Assembly (NCBI RefSeq): GCF_006711645.1
Contig: NZ_CP041247.1
Location: forward strand, 620,001-684,000
Direction of reading: 5' to 3'
DNA: 64,000 nucleotides
Origin: Klebsiella electrica
GTDB taxonomy: Bacteria; Pseudomonadota; Gammaproteobacteria; Enterobacterales; Enterobacteriaceae
The notes beneath the pieces were generated by a model, which saw only the letters and a list, made by a program, of their open reading frames with translations, had not been told where the DNA came from and did not search any database. Position 1 is the stretch's first letter; every line of letters begins with the position of its first letter. Made by a program: the position numbers and the translations under genes. Shown here piece by piece: positions 18,748-28,744 of this stretch.

Positions 18748-21582
18748 ATGCCGCTTTCTTCACAGTTACAGCAGCACTGGCAGACGGTTGTAGACCGACT
18801 GCCGGCGGATTTTCCATTACCCACGTTAAGTCCGCAGGCGCAGTCGGTGATGGCGTTCAGCGATTTCGTCCAGCAGAGTCTGGTGGCGCAGCCGCAGTGG
18901 CTGAGCGAACTTGAAAACTCGCCCCCTGAGGCGCAAGAGTGGCGTCACTATGCCGACTGGCTACAGGCTGCCCTGGACGGGGTCAACGACGAAGCGGCGC
19001 TGATGCGTGAGCTGCGCCTGTTTCGCCGCCGGATCATGGTGCGCATCGCCTGGGCACAGGCGCTGTCGCTGGTCAGTGAAGAGAGCAGTTTGCAGCAGTT
19101 AAGCACGCTGGCGGAGACGCTGATTGTCGCCGCCCGCGACTGGCTTTACACCGCCTGCTGTCACGAATGGGGGACCCCTTCCAGCGCCGAAGGAAAAGCG
19201 CAGCCGCTGCTGATCCTCGGAATGGGGAAGCTGGGCGGAGGCGAACTCAATTTCTCGTCGGACATCGATCTGATTTTTGCCTGGCCGGAACATGGCGCAA
19301 CCCGCGGCGGGCGCCGCGAGCTGGATAACGGGCAGTTTTTTACCCGCCTCGGCCAGCGGCTGATAAAAGTCCTCGATCAGCCAACTCAGGATGGCTTTGT
19401 GTATCGCGTTGATATGCGCCTGCGCCCCTTCGGCGACAGCGGGCCGCTGGTGCTGAGCTTTGCCGCGCTGGAAGATTACTATCAGGAACAAGGGCGCGAC
19501 TGGGAGCGCTATGCGATGGTCAAAGCGCGGATCATGGGCGATAATGACGGCACCTACGCCAACGAACTGCGCGCCATGCTGCGGCCGTTCGTCTTCCGCC
19601 GCTACATCGACTTCAGCGTGATCCAGTCGCTGCGTAATATGAAGGGGATGATTGCCCGTGAAGTCCGCCGTCGCGGGTTGAAGGACAATATCAAGCTCGG
19701 CGCGGGCGGTATCCGCGAAATCGAATTTATCGTGCAGGTCTTCCAGCTGATCCGCGGCGGGCGTGAACCGGCGCTGCAGCAGCGGGCGCTGCTTCCGACG
19801 CTGGCAGCGATCGATGAGCTACACCTGCTGCCGGAAGGCGATGCTGCCCGGTTGCGTGACGCCTACCTGTTCTTACGCCGCCTGGAAAACCTGCTGCAAA
19901 GCATCAACGACGAGCAGACGCAAACTCTGCCGCAGGATGCGCTTAACCGCGCCCGCCTGGCGTGGGGGATGCATGTTGATGACTGGGAAGCGCTGAGCGC
20001 GCAGCTGGAAGAGAAAATGGCCAGCGTACGGCGGGTGTTCAACGAGCTGATTGGCGATGATGAAGCGCAATCACCGGATGAGCTGCTGGAGGAGTACTGG
20101 CGCGAGCTGTGGCAGGATGCGCTGGAAGAGGATGACGCCAGCCCGGCGCTGGTCCACCTTGCGGATGACGACCGTCGCAGCGTGCTGGCGCTGATTGCCG
20201 ATTTCCGTAAAGAGCTGGATAAACGCACCATCGGCCCGCGTGGGCGCCAGGTGCTGGATCAACTGATGCCGCATCTGCTCAGCGAAGTGTGTTCGCGGGC
20301 CGATGCGCCGGTGCCGCTGGCGCGCATTACGCCGCTTCTGACCGGTATCGTCACCCGAACCACCTACCTCGAATTGCTCAGCGAATATCCCGGCGCGTTG
20401 AAACATCTGATTAGCCTTTGCGCCGCCTCGCCAATGGTTGCCAGCCAGCTGGCGCGCCATCCGCTGCTGCTGGATGAACTGCTGGATCCCAATACGCTGT
20501 ATCAGCCGACGGCGACCGATGCCTATCGCGATGAGCTGCGGCAATATCTGCTGCGTGTGCCGGAAGAGGACGAAGAGCAGCAACTGGAGGCGCTGCGCCA
20601 GTTTAAGCAGGCGCAGCTGCTGCATATTGCCGCCGCCGATATTGCCGGGACGTTGCCGGTGATGAAAGTGAGCGATCACTTAACCTGGCTGGCCGAAGCG
20701 ATGATTGATGCGGTGGTGCAGCAGGCGTGGATGCAGATGGTGGCGCGTTATGGCCAGCCGACGCACCTGCATGATCGTCAGGGGCGTGGTTTTGCGGTTG
20801 TCGGCTACGGAAAACTGGGGGGCTGGGAGCTGGGCTACAGTTCGGACCTTGACCTGGTGTTCCTGCATGACTGTCCGATGGAGGTGATGACCGACGGGGA
20901 GCGCGAAATCGACGGTCGCCAGTTCTATCTGCGCCTCGCCCAACGTATTATGCACCTTTTCAGCACCCGCACCTCTTCAGGGATTCTCTACGAAGTGGAT
21001 GCTCGCTTACGTCCGTCTGGCGCCGCGGGCATGCTGGTCACCACGGCCGATTCGTTTGCCGATTACCAGAAGAATGAAGCCTGGACCTGGGAACATCAGG
21101 CGCTGGTGCGCGCCCGCGTGGTCTATGGCGATCCCGAACTGCAGGTGCGTTTTGATACTATCCGTCGCGATATTCTCAGCGCGCCGCGTGAAGGGGCGAC
21201 GCTGCAGACCGAGGTGCGGGAAATGCGCGAGAAAATGCGCGCCCATCTCGGCAATAAGCAGCGGGATCGCTTTGATATTAAAGCCGATGCCGGGGGCATT
21301 ACCGACATTGAATTTATTACCCAGTATCTGGTCCTACGCTATGCGCACGAGAAGCCGAAGCTGACGCGCTGGTCTGATAACGTGCGCATTCTGGAACTGC
21401 TGGCGCAAAACGACATTATGGATGATGAAGAAGCGCGGGCGCTGACCCATGCCTACACCACGCTGCGCGATGCGCTGCATCGTCTGGCCTTGCAGGAACA
21501 GCCGGGGAACGTCGCTCCGGACGCCTTTACCCATGAACGTCAGCAGGTGAGCGCCAGCTGGCAGAAGTGGTTGATGGCTTAA
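18748..21582 (+). CDS. glnE: Glutamine synthetase adenylyltransferase / adenylyl-removing enzyme
   Basis: Two-headed enzyme that adenylylates glutamine synthetase to turn it off and removes AMP to turn it on, under control of PII and glutamine. It is 944 residues (946 in E. coli). Both nucleotidyltransferase halves keep their acidic signatures: [17 protein letters not shown] in the N-terminal half and [15 protein letters not shown] in the C-terminal half, with linker helices between. It joins the urease cluster as a nitrogen-status gene in this window, though there is no sign of shared transcription. Confidence 0.98.
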   Translation: MPLSSQLQQHWQTVVDRLPADFPLPTLSPQAQSVMAFSDFVQQSLVAQPQWLSELENSPPEAQEWRHYADWLQAALDGVNDEAALMRELRLFRRRIMVRIAWAQALSLVSEESSLQQLSTLAETLIVAARDWLYTACCHEWGTPSSAEGKAQPLLILGMGKLGGGELNFSSDIDLIFAWPEHGATRGGRRELDNGQFFTRLGQRLIKVLDQPTQDGFVYRVDMRLRPFGDSGPLVLSFAALEDYYQEQGRDWERYAMVKARIMGDNDGTYANELRAMLRPFVFRRYIDFSVIQSLRNMKGMIAREVRRRGLKDNIKLGAGGIREIEFIVQVFQLIRGGREPALQQRALLPTLAAIDELHLLPEGDAARLRDAYLFLRRLENLLQSINDEQTQTLPQDALNRARLAWGMHVDDWEALSAQLEEKMASVRRVFNELIGDDEAQSPDELLEEYWRELWQDALEEDDASPALVHLADDDRRSVLALIADFRKELDKRTIGPRGRQVLDQLMPHLLSEVCSRADAPVPLARITPLLTGIVTRTTYLELLSEYPGALKHLISLCAASPMVASQLARHPLLLDELLDPNTLYQPTATDAYRDELRQYLLRVPEEDEEQQLEALRQFKQAQLLHIAAADIAGTLPVMKVSDHLTWLAEAMIDAVVQQAWMQMVARYGQPTHLHDRQGRGFAVVGYGKLGGWELGYSSDLDLVFLHDCPMEVMTDGEREIDGRQFYLRLAQRIMHLFSTRTSSGILYEVDARLRPSGAAGMLVTTADSFADYQKNEAWTWEHQALVRARVVYGDPELQVRFDTIRRDILSAPREGATLQTEVREMREKMRAHLGNKQRDRFDIKADAGGITDIEFITQYLVLRYAHEKPKLTRWSDNVRILELLAQNDIMDDEEARALTHAYTTLRDALHRLALQEQPGNVAPDAFTHERQQVSASWQKWLMA

Positions 21583-21640
21583 CTAAAAAACCGGGTGTGC
21601 TATTATCGCGCGCAAAGTTTGTATCTCGCAGGAGAGAGTC

Positions 21641-23074
21641 ATGAAAGTAACGCTGCCGGAGTTTGAACGTGCAGGAGTGTTGGTGGTGGGCGATGTCATG
21701 CTGGACCGCTACTGGTATGGTCCCACCAGCCGTATTTCCCCCGAAGCCCCGGTACCGGTGGTCAAGGTGGAAAATATCGAAGAGCGTCCCGGCGGTGCGG
21801 CAAACGTGGCGATGAACATCGCCTCTCTCGGCGCGACTTCCCGCCTGGTTGGCCTGACCGGGATTGATGACGCCGCGCGTGCGCTTAGTAAAGCGCTGGC
21901 GGATGTCAACGTGAAGTGCGATTTCGTCTCCGTACCGACTCACCCGACCATCACCAAGCTGCGCGTGCTGTCGCGCAACCAGCAGCTGATCCGCCTGGAT
22001 TTCGAAGAGGGATTCTCCGGCGTCGATCCGCAGCCGATGCACGACCGCATTCAGCAGGCGTTGGGTACCATCGGGGCGCTGGTGCTGTCCGATTATGCCA
22101 AAGGTGCGCTGGCCAGCGTGCAGACCATGATTAAGCTGGCGCGCGATGCGGGCGTACCGGTGCTGATCGACCCGAAAGGCACCGATTTTGAACGCTATCG
22201 CGGCGCCACGCTGCTGACGCCGAACCTCTCCGAATTCGAAGCCGTCGCGGGCAAGTGCAAGGATGAAGCGGACATTGTCGAACGCGGCCTGAAAATTATT
22301 GCTGAGTTCGAACTCTCCGCCCTGCTGGTAACCCGCTCCGAGCAGGGGATGACGCTGCTGCAGCCGGGCCGTCCGCCGCTGCATATGCCAACTCAGGCGC
22401 AAGAAGTGTATGACGTCACCGGCGCCGGCGATACGGTGATTGGCGTGCTGGCGGCGACGCTGGCCTCCGGCAACACGCTGGAAGAGGCGTGCTACTTCGC
22501 CAACGCGGCGGCCGGTGTCGTGGTCGGCAAGCTGGGGACATCCACCGTTTCACCGATCGAGCTGGAAAACGCCGTGCGCGGGCGCGCGGAGACCGGGTTC
22601 GGCGTGATGAACGAAGACGAGCTGAAACAGGCCGTTGCGGCGGCACGTAAGCGCGGCGAGAAAGTGGTGATGACCAACGGCGTGTTTGACATTCTGCATG
22701 CGGGCCACGTTTCTTATCTGGCCAATGCGCGCAAACTGGGCGATCGCCTGATCGTTGCGGTCAACAGCGATGCGTCGACCAAACGTCTGAAAGGCGAGTC
22801 TCGTCCGGTCAACCCGCTGGAGCAGCGGATGATCGTGCTCGGCGCGCTGGAAGCCGTCGACTGGGTCGTCTCATTTGAAGAGGATACGCCGCAGCGCCTG
22901 ATCGCCGGCATTCTGCCGGACCTGCTGGTCAAAGGCGGCGACTATAAGCCGGAAGATATCGCGGGTAGTGAGGAAGTCTGGGCGAACGGCGGCGACGTGC
23001 TGGTGCTGAACTTTGAAGATGGTTGCTCGACCACCAACATTATTAAGAAGATCCAGAAAGACAGCAGTAAGTAA
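21641..23074 (+). CDS. hldE: Bifunctional heptose-7-P kinase / heptose-1-P adenylyltransferase
   Basis: Makes ADP-heptose for the lipopolysaccharide inner core: the N-terminal ribokinase-like domain phosphorylates D-glycero-D-manno-heptose-7-P and the C-terminal domain adenylylates the 1-P. It is 477 residues, full length. Kinase motifs include the [14 protein letters not shown] substrate region and the [15 protein letters not shown] anion hole with its catalytic Asp; the nucleotidyltransferase motif is [20 protein letters not shown] precedes the ATG. A terminator follows. Confidence 0.98.
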   Translation: MKVTLPEFERAGVLVVGDVMLDRYWYGPTSRISPEAPVPVVKVENIEERPGGAANVAMNIASLGATSRLVGLTGIDDAARALSKALADVNVKCDFVSVPTHPTITKLRVLSRNQQLIRLDFEEGFSGVDPQPMHDRIQQALGTIGALVLSDYAKGALASVQTMIKLARDAGVPVLIDPKGTDFERYRGATLLTPNLSEFEAVAGKCKDEADIVERGLKIIAEFELSALLVTRSEQGMTLLQPGRPPLHMPTQAQEVYDVTGAGDTVIGVLAATLASGNTLEEACYFANAAAGVVVGKLGTSTVSPIELENAVRGRAETGFGVMNEDELKQAVAAARKRGEKVVMTNGVFDILHAGHVSYLANARKLGDRLIVAVNSDASTKRLKGESRPVNPLEQRMIVLGALEAVDWVVSFEEDTPQRLIAGILPDLLVKGGDYKPEDIAGSEEVWANGGDVLVLNFEDGCSTTNIIKKIQKDSSK

Positions 23075-23157
23075 TTTGTGACGCCGGTCGGGCGTTCTCG
23101 GGTGTGGGGTTGCGCATCGCGAGGCCGAAGAACTCCGGATAATGCCCGACTCGAAAA

Positions 23158-23188
23158 GCCGACGATCGTCAGATCGCCGGTTTTTTTT
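23158..23188 (+). terminator. hldE terminator
   Basis: CCGACGATC, GTCA, GATCGCCGG (one mismatch) followed by TTTTTTTT: a classic intrinsic terminator about 85 bases after the hldE stop. The intervening bases hold a second weak repeat, GTCGGGC / GCCCGAC, of unknown role. Confidence 0.85.
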
Positions 23189-23335
23189 ATTTAATGATGG
23201 CAGAAATGATTCAGCGCAATAAACAGGCGATTTGAGCGCATTTTTCGTCCAAAAAGCGTTAGCGTAAGTATAAATACTGAAGTTTGTAGAAAGCATATGA
23301 CCAATCAGAACACACACGGCTGAAGGAGTATGCGG

Positions 23336-23545
23336 ATGAATCATCACGAACTGTATTCAATGAAGAACTTTGATTTTCTGGCCCTGAGTTTCGCCAGAAT
23401 GCATGCACAGGGACACACCGTTGATCTCCAGGCTATTATTGGCAATATGGATGAAGATCATCGTGAGTGGTTTTGCCAACGGTATGAACTCTACTGCCGT
23501 CAGGTCAGTGCAGAGGCTGAGTCGCGGCCAGAGCTAGAACACTGA
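23336..23545 (+). CDS. glgS: Surface composition regulator GlgS
   Basis: Small three-helix protein that in E. coli lowers motility and fimbriae and affects glycogen accumulation; it has no known enzymatic activity. The text [17 protein letters not shown] and [19 protein letters not shown] matches E. coli GlgS. Two ATGs lie close together: AAGGAG sits seven bases from the ATG at 23336 but only one base from that at 23330, so 23336 (69 residues) is preferred. E. coli glgS is RpoS-dependent; the AT-rich stretch ahead (GTAAGTATAAATACTG) could hold such a promoter, not proven. Confidence 0.93.
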   Translation: MNHHELYSMKNFDFLALSFARMHAQGHTVDLQAIIGNMDEDHREWFCQRYELYCRQVSAEAESRPELEH

Positions 23546-23577
23546 AACAACAACGGGCCTGAGGGCCCGTTGTTTTT
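23546..23577. terminator. Bidirectional terminator between glgS and ubiK
   Basis: AACAACGGGCC, TGA, GGGCCCGTTGTT with A-rich sequence before and T-rich sequence after. It serves glgS on the plus strand and ubiK on the minus strand and touches the ubiK stop. Confidence 0.9.
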
Positions 23578-23845
23578 ACTGCTTCTCATCGACGCTCGGG
23601 GCCGCCGCGCGGCTTTCCAGATCGCTGATACGCTGCTCCAGCAGCGCCAGTTTTTCGCGAGTGCGCAGCAGCACCTGCGTCTGCACATCAAACTCTTCGC
23701 GACTGACCAAATCCAGGCGGGTCAGCTGAGACTGGAGTACCTGACGGATCTTTTTCTCGACATCTTCCCCAAGATCGCGAAGGCCTTTCGGCATCGATTC
23801 ATGGACCTGGCGGGCGATTTGTTCAATTTTTTTCGGGTCAATCAT
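23576..23845 (-). CDS. ubiK: Ubiquinone biosynthesis accessory factor UbiK
   Basis: Accessory protein (formerly YqiC) for aerobic ubiquinone synthesis that binds UbiJ and supports the soluble Ubi complex. It is 89 residues: [22 protein letters not shown] at the N terminus, then a coiled coil around residues 45-80 ([19 protein letters not shown]) as expected for the trimerising BMFP family. It is slightly shorter than in E. coli, with a short C-terminal tail. It is transcribed away from the ribB riboswitch. Confidence 0.94.
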   Translation of the reverse strand: MIDPKKIEQIARQVHESMPKGLRDLGEDVEKKIRQVLQSQLTRLDLVSREEFDVQTQVLLRTREKLALLEQRISDLESRAAAPSVDEKQ

Positions 23846-23970
23846 GGTGGTTTCCTGCTCTGGTCGGTTTGTCGTTCATTGTAGTGCGATCGACGCTGCC
23901 TATAAACCAGAAATGTTTGAAGCTTATGCATTGCCGAGGATAATCAATAGCGTTATAGTTACCTTGCTTA

Positions 23971-24118
23971 TTCTCAGGGCGGGGCGAAATTCCCCACCGG
24001 CGGTAAATCAACCATCGCGTTGAAAGCCCGCGAGCGCTTTCTGCACCAGCAGAAAGGTCAGCAGATCCGGTGTAATTCCGGGGCCGACGGTTAAAGTCCG
24101 GATGGGAGAGAGTAACGG
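23971..24118 (+). ncRNA. FMN riboswitch (RFN element) of ribB
   Basis: The conserved RFN core is easily seen: CAGGGCGGGGCGAAATTCCCC, ACCGGCGGTAA, the variable arm with GAGCGCTTTCTGCACCAGCAGAAAGG, then CAGCAGATCCGGTG, CCGGGGCCGACGGTTAAAGTCCGGATG and GGAGAGAG. It binds FMN and lowers ribB expression when flavin is plentiful. About 105 bases of leader follow before the ribB start. In E. coli a leader fragment of this RNA is known as SroG. No other gene lies in 23846-24222. Confidence 0.96.
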
Positions 24119-24222
24119 CTCAGTCGGGTCTCGATCCGCTTGCGTTGACTTTTGCCGCTAAACCGGCGCTCCTAAGACTGCCCTGATTCTGGTAACCATA
24201 ATTTTAATGAGGTTTATTTACC

Positions 24223-24876
24223 ATGAATCAGACGCTCCTTTCCTCTTTTGGTACCGCTTTTGAACGTGTGGAACACGCTTTAAATGCACTGCGCGAAGGC
24301 CGCGGGGTGATGGTGCTTGATGATGAAGACCGTGAAAACGAAGGCGACATGATTTTCGCCGCCGAAACCATGACCGTCGAGCAGATGGCGCTGACCATCC
24401 GCCACGGCAGCGGCATTGTCTGCCTGTGCCTGACCGATGAACGTCGTAAGCAGCTTGATCTGCCGATGATGGTGGAAAACAACACCAGCGCATACGGCAC
24501 CGGCTTTACCGTGACCATCGAAGCTGCGGAAGGCGTCACCACCGGCGTTTCCGCCGCTGACCGCGTGACCACCGTGCGCGCGGCTATTGCCGACGGTGCT
24601 AAACCTTCTGACCTCAACCGTCCCGGCCATGTCTTCCCGCTGCGCGCGCAGCCGGGCGGCGTGTTGACCCGCGGCGGTCACACGGAAGCGACCATTGACC
24701 TGGTAACGCTGGCGGGCTTTAAACCGGCTGGCGTGCTGTGTGAACTGACGAATGACGATGGCTCTATGGCGCGCGCGCCGGAGTGCATTGCGTTCGCGCA
24801 GAAGCATGATATGGCTGTCGTCACCATTGAAGATCTGGTGGCCTATCGTCGCGAACATGAGCGCAAAGCCAGCTGA
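24223..24876 (+). CDS. ribB: 3,4-dihydroxy-2-butanone-4-phosphate synthase
   Basis: Riboflavin pathway enzyme that converts ribulose-5-phosphate to DHBP and formate with Mg2+. It is 217 residues, standalone (not fused to RibA), as in E. coli. The acidic loop [11 protein letters not shown] near residue 30, the metal His in RGGHTEAT and the substrate region [10 protein letters not shown] are intact. GAGG precedes the ATG. Controlled by the FMN riboswitch upstream. Confidence 0.98.
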   Translation: MNQTLLSSFGTAFERVEHALNALREGRGVMVLDDEDRENEGDMIFAAETMTVEQMALTIRHGSGIVCLCLTDERRKQLDLPMMVENNTSAYGTGFTVTIEAAEGVTTGVSAADRVTTVRAAIADGAKPSDLNRPGHVFPLRAQPGGVLTRGGHTEATIDLVTLAGFKPAGVLCELTNDDGSMARAPECIAFAQKHDMAVVTIEDLVAYRREHERKAS

Positions 24877-24896
24877 TTGTGGCCCCGCATCATGGC

Positions 24897-24930
24897 AAAG
24901 CCCACCTCAGCGTGGGCTTTGTTGTTTTTT
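24897..24930. terminator. ribB terminator
   Basis: AAAGCCCAC, CTCAGC, GTGGGCTTT then GTTGTTTTTT: a perfect 9-bp stem with a T-run 20 bases after ribB. It ends four bases before the zupT stop codon on the other strand and can act in both directions. Confidence 0.92.
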
Positions 24931-24934
24931 AGCT

Positions 24935-25705
24935 TCAGCCAATGCCCATGGCCTGCAGCACAACCAGGCTTAACCCCATCACCGACATCCCACACAGCAC
25001 GCCATAACTTGGGTTGCTCTGCGGATCGATCTCTTTTGCCAGCGGCATCAGCTCATCAACCGACAGCGCCACCATGATCCCGGCAACGGCTGCCATAACG
25101 GCGCCCATTACGACGGGCGACACCAGGCTACCGAGGATCAGCCAGGCCAGCAGGCCGCCGAGAATTTCCGCCATCCCGGAAAGCCCTGCCCACAGTACCG
25201 CCTTATGCCGTGAACCGGTGGCGGCATAAACCGGGCCAGCCACCGCCAGCCCCTCGGGAATATTGTGTAAAGCGACCGCCAGTGCGACGCCCATCCCCAG
25301 CTCGAGGTTATTACTGGCCGTCACAAAGGTGGCGATCCCTTCCGGGAAGTTGTGCAGGCTGATGCCCAGAGTCAATAACATTGCGGTTCGGCGAAGATTA
25401 CGTGGGCGCGGCATACCCGGTGGCAGCAGATCCTGCGGATGCGCGTGGGGCAGCATACGGTCGAGCGCAAAATAGCCCAGCAGGCCGATGACAAACATGC
25501 CGTAACCGAGCAGCGGCGACATGCCTTGCGCGTTCAGCGCGGCGGGAAGCATCTCCATCAGTGAGATAAGCAGCATGATGCCCGCGGCAAAGCCGAGGGA
25601 AAATCCCAGCAGCCGGTTGGATGGCTTCTGACCGAGGACGCCGAAAATAGCGCCGATAAATGTGGCGCTACCCGCCAGCAGCGTCAATATTAAAGGTGAC
25701 GACAT
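24935..25705 (-). CDS. zupT: Zinc/divalent metal transporter ZupT
   Basis: Inner-membrane ZIP-family importer with broad divalent specificity (zinc, iron, manganese, cobalt in E. coli). It is 256 residues with eight hydrophobic segments. The metal-binding helices are visible: [13 protein letters not shown] in helix 4 and [13 protein letters not shown] in helix 5, and HAHPQ in the cytoplasmic loop. A strong Fur-type sequence lies 15 bases upstream of the start (25720-25738), which would link it to iron status. Convergent with ribB. Confidence 0.97.
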   Translation of the reverse strand: MSSPLILTLLAGSATFIGAIFGVLGQKPSNRLLGFSLGFAAGIMLLISLMEMLPAALNAQGMSPLLGYGMFVIGLLGYFALDRMLPHAHPQDLLPPGMPRPRNLRRTAMLLTLGISLHNFPEGIATFVTASNNLELGMGVALAVALHNIPEGLAVAGPVYAATGSRHKAVLWAGLSGMAEILGGLLAWLILGSLVSPVVMGAVMAAVAGIMVALSVDELMPLAKEIDPQSNPSYGVLCGMSVMGLSLVVLQAMGIG

Positions 25706-25719
25706 TATTCATTTCCTTT

Positions 25720-25738
25720 GATAATGATTATCATTAAT
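25720..25738 (-). promoter_or_regulatory. Fur-box-like operator of zupT
   Basis: Read toward zupT the 19 bases match the Fur consensus GATAATGATAATCATTATC at 17 positions. The site lies directly upstream of the AAGGA ribosome site and next to a TATCAT -10-like hexamer, a position suited to repression by Fe-Fur. Zur sites have a different consensus. Binding is not proven. Confidence 0.7.
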
Positions 25739-25899
25739 GATATCGAGATTCCCTGCTAACGGCGAGAGGGGGAGGCAGCCCTTTACAGCGAATTACATTC
25801 AAATTTTCTGACGATCATCATCATGCTTATCTGAGTTTATCCTGACGCAAAAACGCGTAATGTAAAGACATCACCATTCCTCTGTTTAAGGATATCACC

Positions 25900-26691
25900 A
25901 TGTCCCGTACCCGAATGCCAGCGTTGTTTTTAGGCCACGGCAGCCCGATGAACGTGCTGGAAGATAACATCTATACCCGCGCCTGGCGGCAGCTGGGCGA
26001 AACATTGCCGCGGCCAAAAGCCATTGTTGTGGTTTCTGCGCACTGGTTTACTCGCGGTACCGGGGTCACGGCTATGGAAACGCCGAAGACGATCCACGAT
26101 TTTGGCGGCTTCCCGCAGGCGCTGTACGATACGCATTATCCGGCTCCCGGTTCTCCGGAACTGGCGCAGCGTCTGGTTGAGTTGCTGGCGCCGGTCCCTG
26201 TGACCCTGGATAAAGAAGCCTGGGGTTTCGATCATGGCTCATGGGGCGTGCTGATAAAAATGTACCCCGATGCGGACATCCCGATGGTGCAGTTGAGCAT
26301 CGACAGCACCAAACCGGCAGCCTGGCATATGGAAATGGGGCGTAAGCTGGCGGTGCTGCGAGATGAAGGCATCATGCTGGTGGCGAGCGGTAACGTGGTG
26401 CATAACCTGAGAACGGCACGCTGGCATGGCGAGAGTACGCCTTACCCGTGGGCAGAATCATTTAATGACTACGTGAAAAGCAACCTGAGCTGGAAGGGAC
26501 CGGTTGCAGAGCATCCGCTGGTGAACTATCTGGCGCATGAGGGAGGCTCGCTTTCTAACCCGACCGCGGATCACTTCCTGCCGCTGCTCTACGCTTTGGG
26601 CACCTGGGACGGCGAAGAACCGATATCTATTCCGGTGGAAGGGATGGAGATGGGATCGCTGAGCATGCTGTCGGTGCTGATTGGGGCGTAG
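25900..26691 (+). CDS. ygiD: 4,5-DOPA-extradiol-dioxygenase YgiD
   Basis: Class III extradiol ring-cleavage enzyme related to the LigB family; the E. coli protein cleaves L-DOPA to betalamic acid precursors, but its physiological substrate is not known. It is 263 residues. Metal ligands are seen in FLGHGSP, VSAHWFTRG and SGNVVHNLR, and GFDHGSWG is conserved. Start chosen at the ATG at 25900, MSRTRMPAL; AAGGATATCACC lies ahead. It diverges from zupT and converges on ygiC. Confidence 0.93.
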   Translation: MSRTRMPALFLGHGSPMNVLEDNIYTRAWRQLGETLPRPKAIVVVSAHWFTRGTGVTAMETPKTIHDFGGFPQALYDTHYPAPGSPELAQRLVELLAPVPVTLDKEAWGFDHGSWGVLIKMYPDADIPMVQLSIDSTKPAAWHMEMGRKLAVLRDEGIMLVASGNVVHNLRTARWHGESTPYPWAESFNDYVKSNLSWKGPVAEHPLVNYLAHEGGSLSNPTADHFLPLLYALGTWDGEEPISIPVEGMEMGSLSMLSVLIGA

Positions 26692-26706
26692 AAGAGAGTG
26701 TAATAA

Positions 26707-26733
26707 CCCCGGCAGGCGTCAGCGCCGCCGGGG
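26707..26733. terminator. Terminator between ygiD and ygiC
   Basis: A GC-rich hairpin, CCCCGGCAGGCG, TCA, GCGCCGCCGGGG (imperfect 12-bp stem), in the 47-base gap between the convergent genes. There is no T-run, so it resembles the other REP-like hairpins of this window. Confidence 0.6.
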
Positions 26734-26738
26734 ATATC

Positions 26739-27899
26739 TTATTCGACGAAAATGTGCGGGTAGAAACGCGACAGATCCTGGGTTATCAACGCCCGATCCT
26801 CGCGTACGCCGATACCGGCTGGCCGATCGTTGATGAGCCAGCTGCCGATCAGCGTGTAGCTGTCGCCAAACTTCGGCAGCGGATAGAACTCCTGCACGAT
26901 GGTGCCTTCTTCTCCGTATGGACCCTCTACCGCTTCCAGCACTTTGCCGTTTTCCACGATCGACACGTTGGCTCCTTCACGGGAGAAAATAGGCTTAATG
27001 ACGTACTTCTCCATTTCCGGATGCGCATCTTCGCTGAAGTAAGCTGCCAGCAGGTTAGGGTGGTTCGGGAACATCTCCCACAGCAGCGGAAGTAAAGCTT
27101 TGTTCGAAATGATGCTCTTCCACGCCGGTTCCAGCCAGCGTACGCCCGCGTCTTCCAGTTTGGTGGAGAACATCTCGCGCAGCATATACTCCCATGGGTA
27201 GAGCTTGAACAGGTTGCCAATCACCTGATCCTGCAGGTCGGTAAACTGACCTTTTTCACCCAGACCGATATCTTCGATATACAGAAACTCGGTGGCCACA
27301 CCCGCTTCTGCGGCACAGTCCTGCAGGTACTGCACGGTACCGCGATCTTCTTCCGTATCGCGACAGCAAGCCATATGCAGCAGCTGGAAGCCAAACTGCT
27401 CGCGCAGCTCGGCAAAACGCTCGATCAGCTTTTCCTGCAGGCTGTTGAACTGGTCGCTGCCTGCCGGCAGCTGGCCGGCGTTGATCTGATCTTCCAGCCA
27501 AATCCACTGGAAGAAGGCGGCTTCATACAGCGAGGTCGGCGTGTCGGCGTTGTTCTCCAGCAGCTTCGGCTCGCCTGTGCCATCCCACGCCAAATCGAGG
27601 CGTGAGTAGAGCGACGGCTGGTTGGTTTTCCACGACTGGCGCACGAAGCCCCAGGTATGTTTCGGGATGCGGAACTTCGCCATCAGCTCATCGCTGGCGA
27701 TAACTTTTTCTACCGCCTGCAGACACATTTGGTGCAGGTCGGCGGTGACCTCTTCGAGCTTCTCAACCTGCGCCAGCGTCAGTTTGTAATAGGCCTCTTC
27801 GCTCCAGTACGGCTCGCCATACATCGTATGAAAGTTGAAGCCGTATTCGGTCGCCTTTTCACGCCAGTCCGGGCGCTCCGTGATGCTGATTCTTTCCAT
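26739..27899 (-). CDS. ygiC: ATP-grasp glutathionylspermidine synthase-like protein YgiC
   Basis: Relative of the synthetase half of Gss, with an ATP-grasp fold but no amidase domain; 386 residues, as in E. coli. Visible family text includes [28 protein letters not shown] near residue 80-110 and [14 protein letters not shown] in the C-terminal half. It was reported not to make glutathionylspermidine in E. coli, so the product is unknown. It starts five bases after ygiB and is certainly in an operon with it. The window also holds gss at 58403. Confidence 0.93.
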   Translation of the reverse strand: MERISITERPDWREKATEYGFNFHTMYGEPYWSEEAYYKLTLAQVEKLEEVTADLHQMCLQAVEKVIASDELMAKFRIPKHTWGFVRQSWKTNQPSLYSRLDLAWDGTGEPKLLENNADTPTSLYEAAFFQWIWLEDQINAGQLPAGSDQFNSLQEKLIERFAELREQFGFQLLHMACCRDTEEDRGTVQYLQDCAAEAGVATEFLYIEDIGLGEKGQFTDLQDQVIGNLFKLYPWEYMLREMFSTKLEDAGVRWLEPAWKSIISNKALLPLLWEMFPNHPNLLAAYFSEDAHPEMEKYVIKPIFSREGANVSIVENGKVLEAVEGPYGEEGTIVQEFYPLPKFGDSYTLIGSWLINDRPAGIGVREDRALITQDLSRFYPHIFVE

Positions 27900-27904
27900 G
27901 TGAT

Positions 27905-28573
27905 TTATCCGCCCATTGAGCGGGAAGAAGAGGTACCCGCAGCGCTGCGCTGCATGGCGGATTGCTTCGCGACCGATTCACCAAACCCACCGCGGGTGAC
28001 GGTGCTGGTGGTGGCCGGTTTTGGCGCCATCGCCGTCTTCGGTACGTTCATCGTCCGACCCGGTTGCGCCGCGCCGTAGCTCTTACCACCGGCATCGGTG
28101 TACTGACCATAGGCTGGGCTGGCCGGGTTTTTCGAGCTGAACAGCGGCTGCTGTGCACCCATGCCTCCGCCCATCAGACGGCCCATCATGTAGCCTGCCA
28201 TCAGCGGCATCCAGAAGCTGCCGCTGCTTTGCGCCTGCGCCTGGTTTTCCGGCGCTACGCCCGCCTGAGCCGGCGTTTGCTGGCACTGGCCTTCGCCGAA
28301 TTCAGCGACGCAATCTTCACGCGTGGCGTATTTCGGCGCGGTACGTACCGCTTCTTTCTGAGCATTGTTGAAAGCGGTGGTACATTCTGCGCTTTTTCCC
28401 GGATTGGCGGCAGAGCAGTCATCGGCGTTTTGGTACAAAGAAACCGTCTCGTCGGTTTTTTCACAACCGGCAAGCATAAATACGGCCGTAACGGCAAGGG
28501 CGACCGGTGTCAGATGGCGAGCGCTCCAGCTTTTACGGAACGAGGCATGATTAATATTTTTTGTCCGTTTCAT
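27905..28573 (-). CDS. ygiB: DUF1190 lipoprotein YgiB
   Basis: Predicted lipoprotein of unknown role (UPF0441/DUF1190); 222 residues. After a basic N terminus there is a hydrophobic stretch ending in a lipobox, LAGC, with the modifiable Cys at residue 37. The middle carries several Cys ([16 protein letters not shown] and [11 protein letters not shown]), and the C terminus is Gly/Ser/Ala-rich with low complexity. Partner of ygiC; in E. coli tolC-ygiA-ygiB-ygiC are neighbours, here ygiBC lie downstream of tolC on the same strand. Confidence 0.9.
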   Translation of the reverse strand: MKRTKNINHASFRKSWSARHLTPVALAVTAVFMLAGCEKTDETVSLYQNADDCSAANPGKSAECTTAFNNAQKEAVRTAPKYATREDCVAEFGEGQCQQTPAQAGVAPENQAQAQSSGSFWMPLMAGYMMGRLMGGGMGAQQPLFSSKNPASPAYGQYTDAGGKSYGAAQPGRTMNVPKTAMAPKPATTSTVTRGGFGESVAKQSAMQRSAAGTSSSRSMGG

Positions 28574-28684
28574 ATTTGTCTTCCAGGACCCAGTGGTATT
28601 GCAAATTGTTAACGCTCAGGATAGAGGATGAGTGGTGGAAAATGAAGCGAAGAGGGGCGGAAAGGAGGGGATCTTTACGTTGCC

Positions 28685-28738
28685 TTACGTTTAGCGCTTC
28701 GCTTAGCGGAATTCGTTAAGCGAAGCGCCATGACGTAA
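28685..28738. repeat. Long interrupted inverted repeat between tolC and ygiB
   Basis: GCGCTTCGCTTA (28694-28705) and TAAGCGAAGCGC (28717-28728) are perfect 12-bp arms around 11 bases; TTACGT (28685-28690) and ACGTAA (28733-28738) extend the symmetry outward. It starts 6 bases after the tolC stop on the minus strand. With no T-run it is either a Rho-type boundary, an mRNA 3' guard or a protein site. Confidence 0.6.
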
Positions 28739-28744
28739 TGACGA

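Noticed and set aside
23075..23160. Possible small RNA between hldE and glgS
   Set aside because: Only a 7-bp imperfectly placed repeat was seen and no promoter; the hldE terminator accounts for the rest.
24000..24222. Short frames within the ribB leader
   Set aside because: They lie in the FMN riboswitch and its expression platform; RNA structure explains the conservation.
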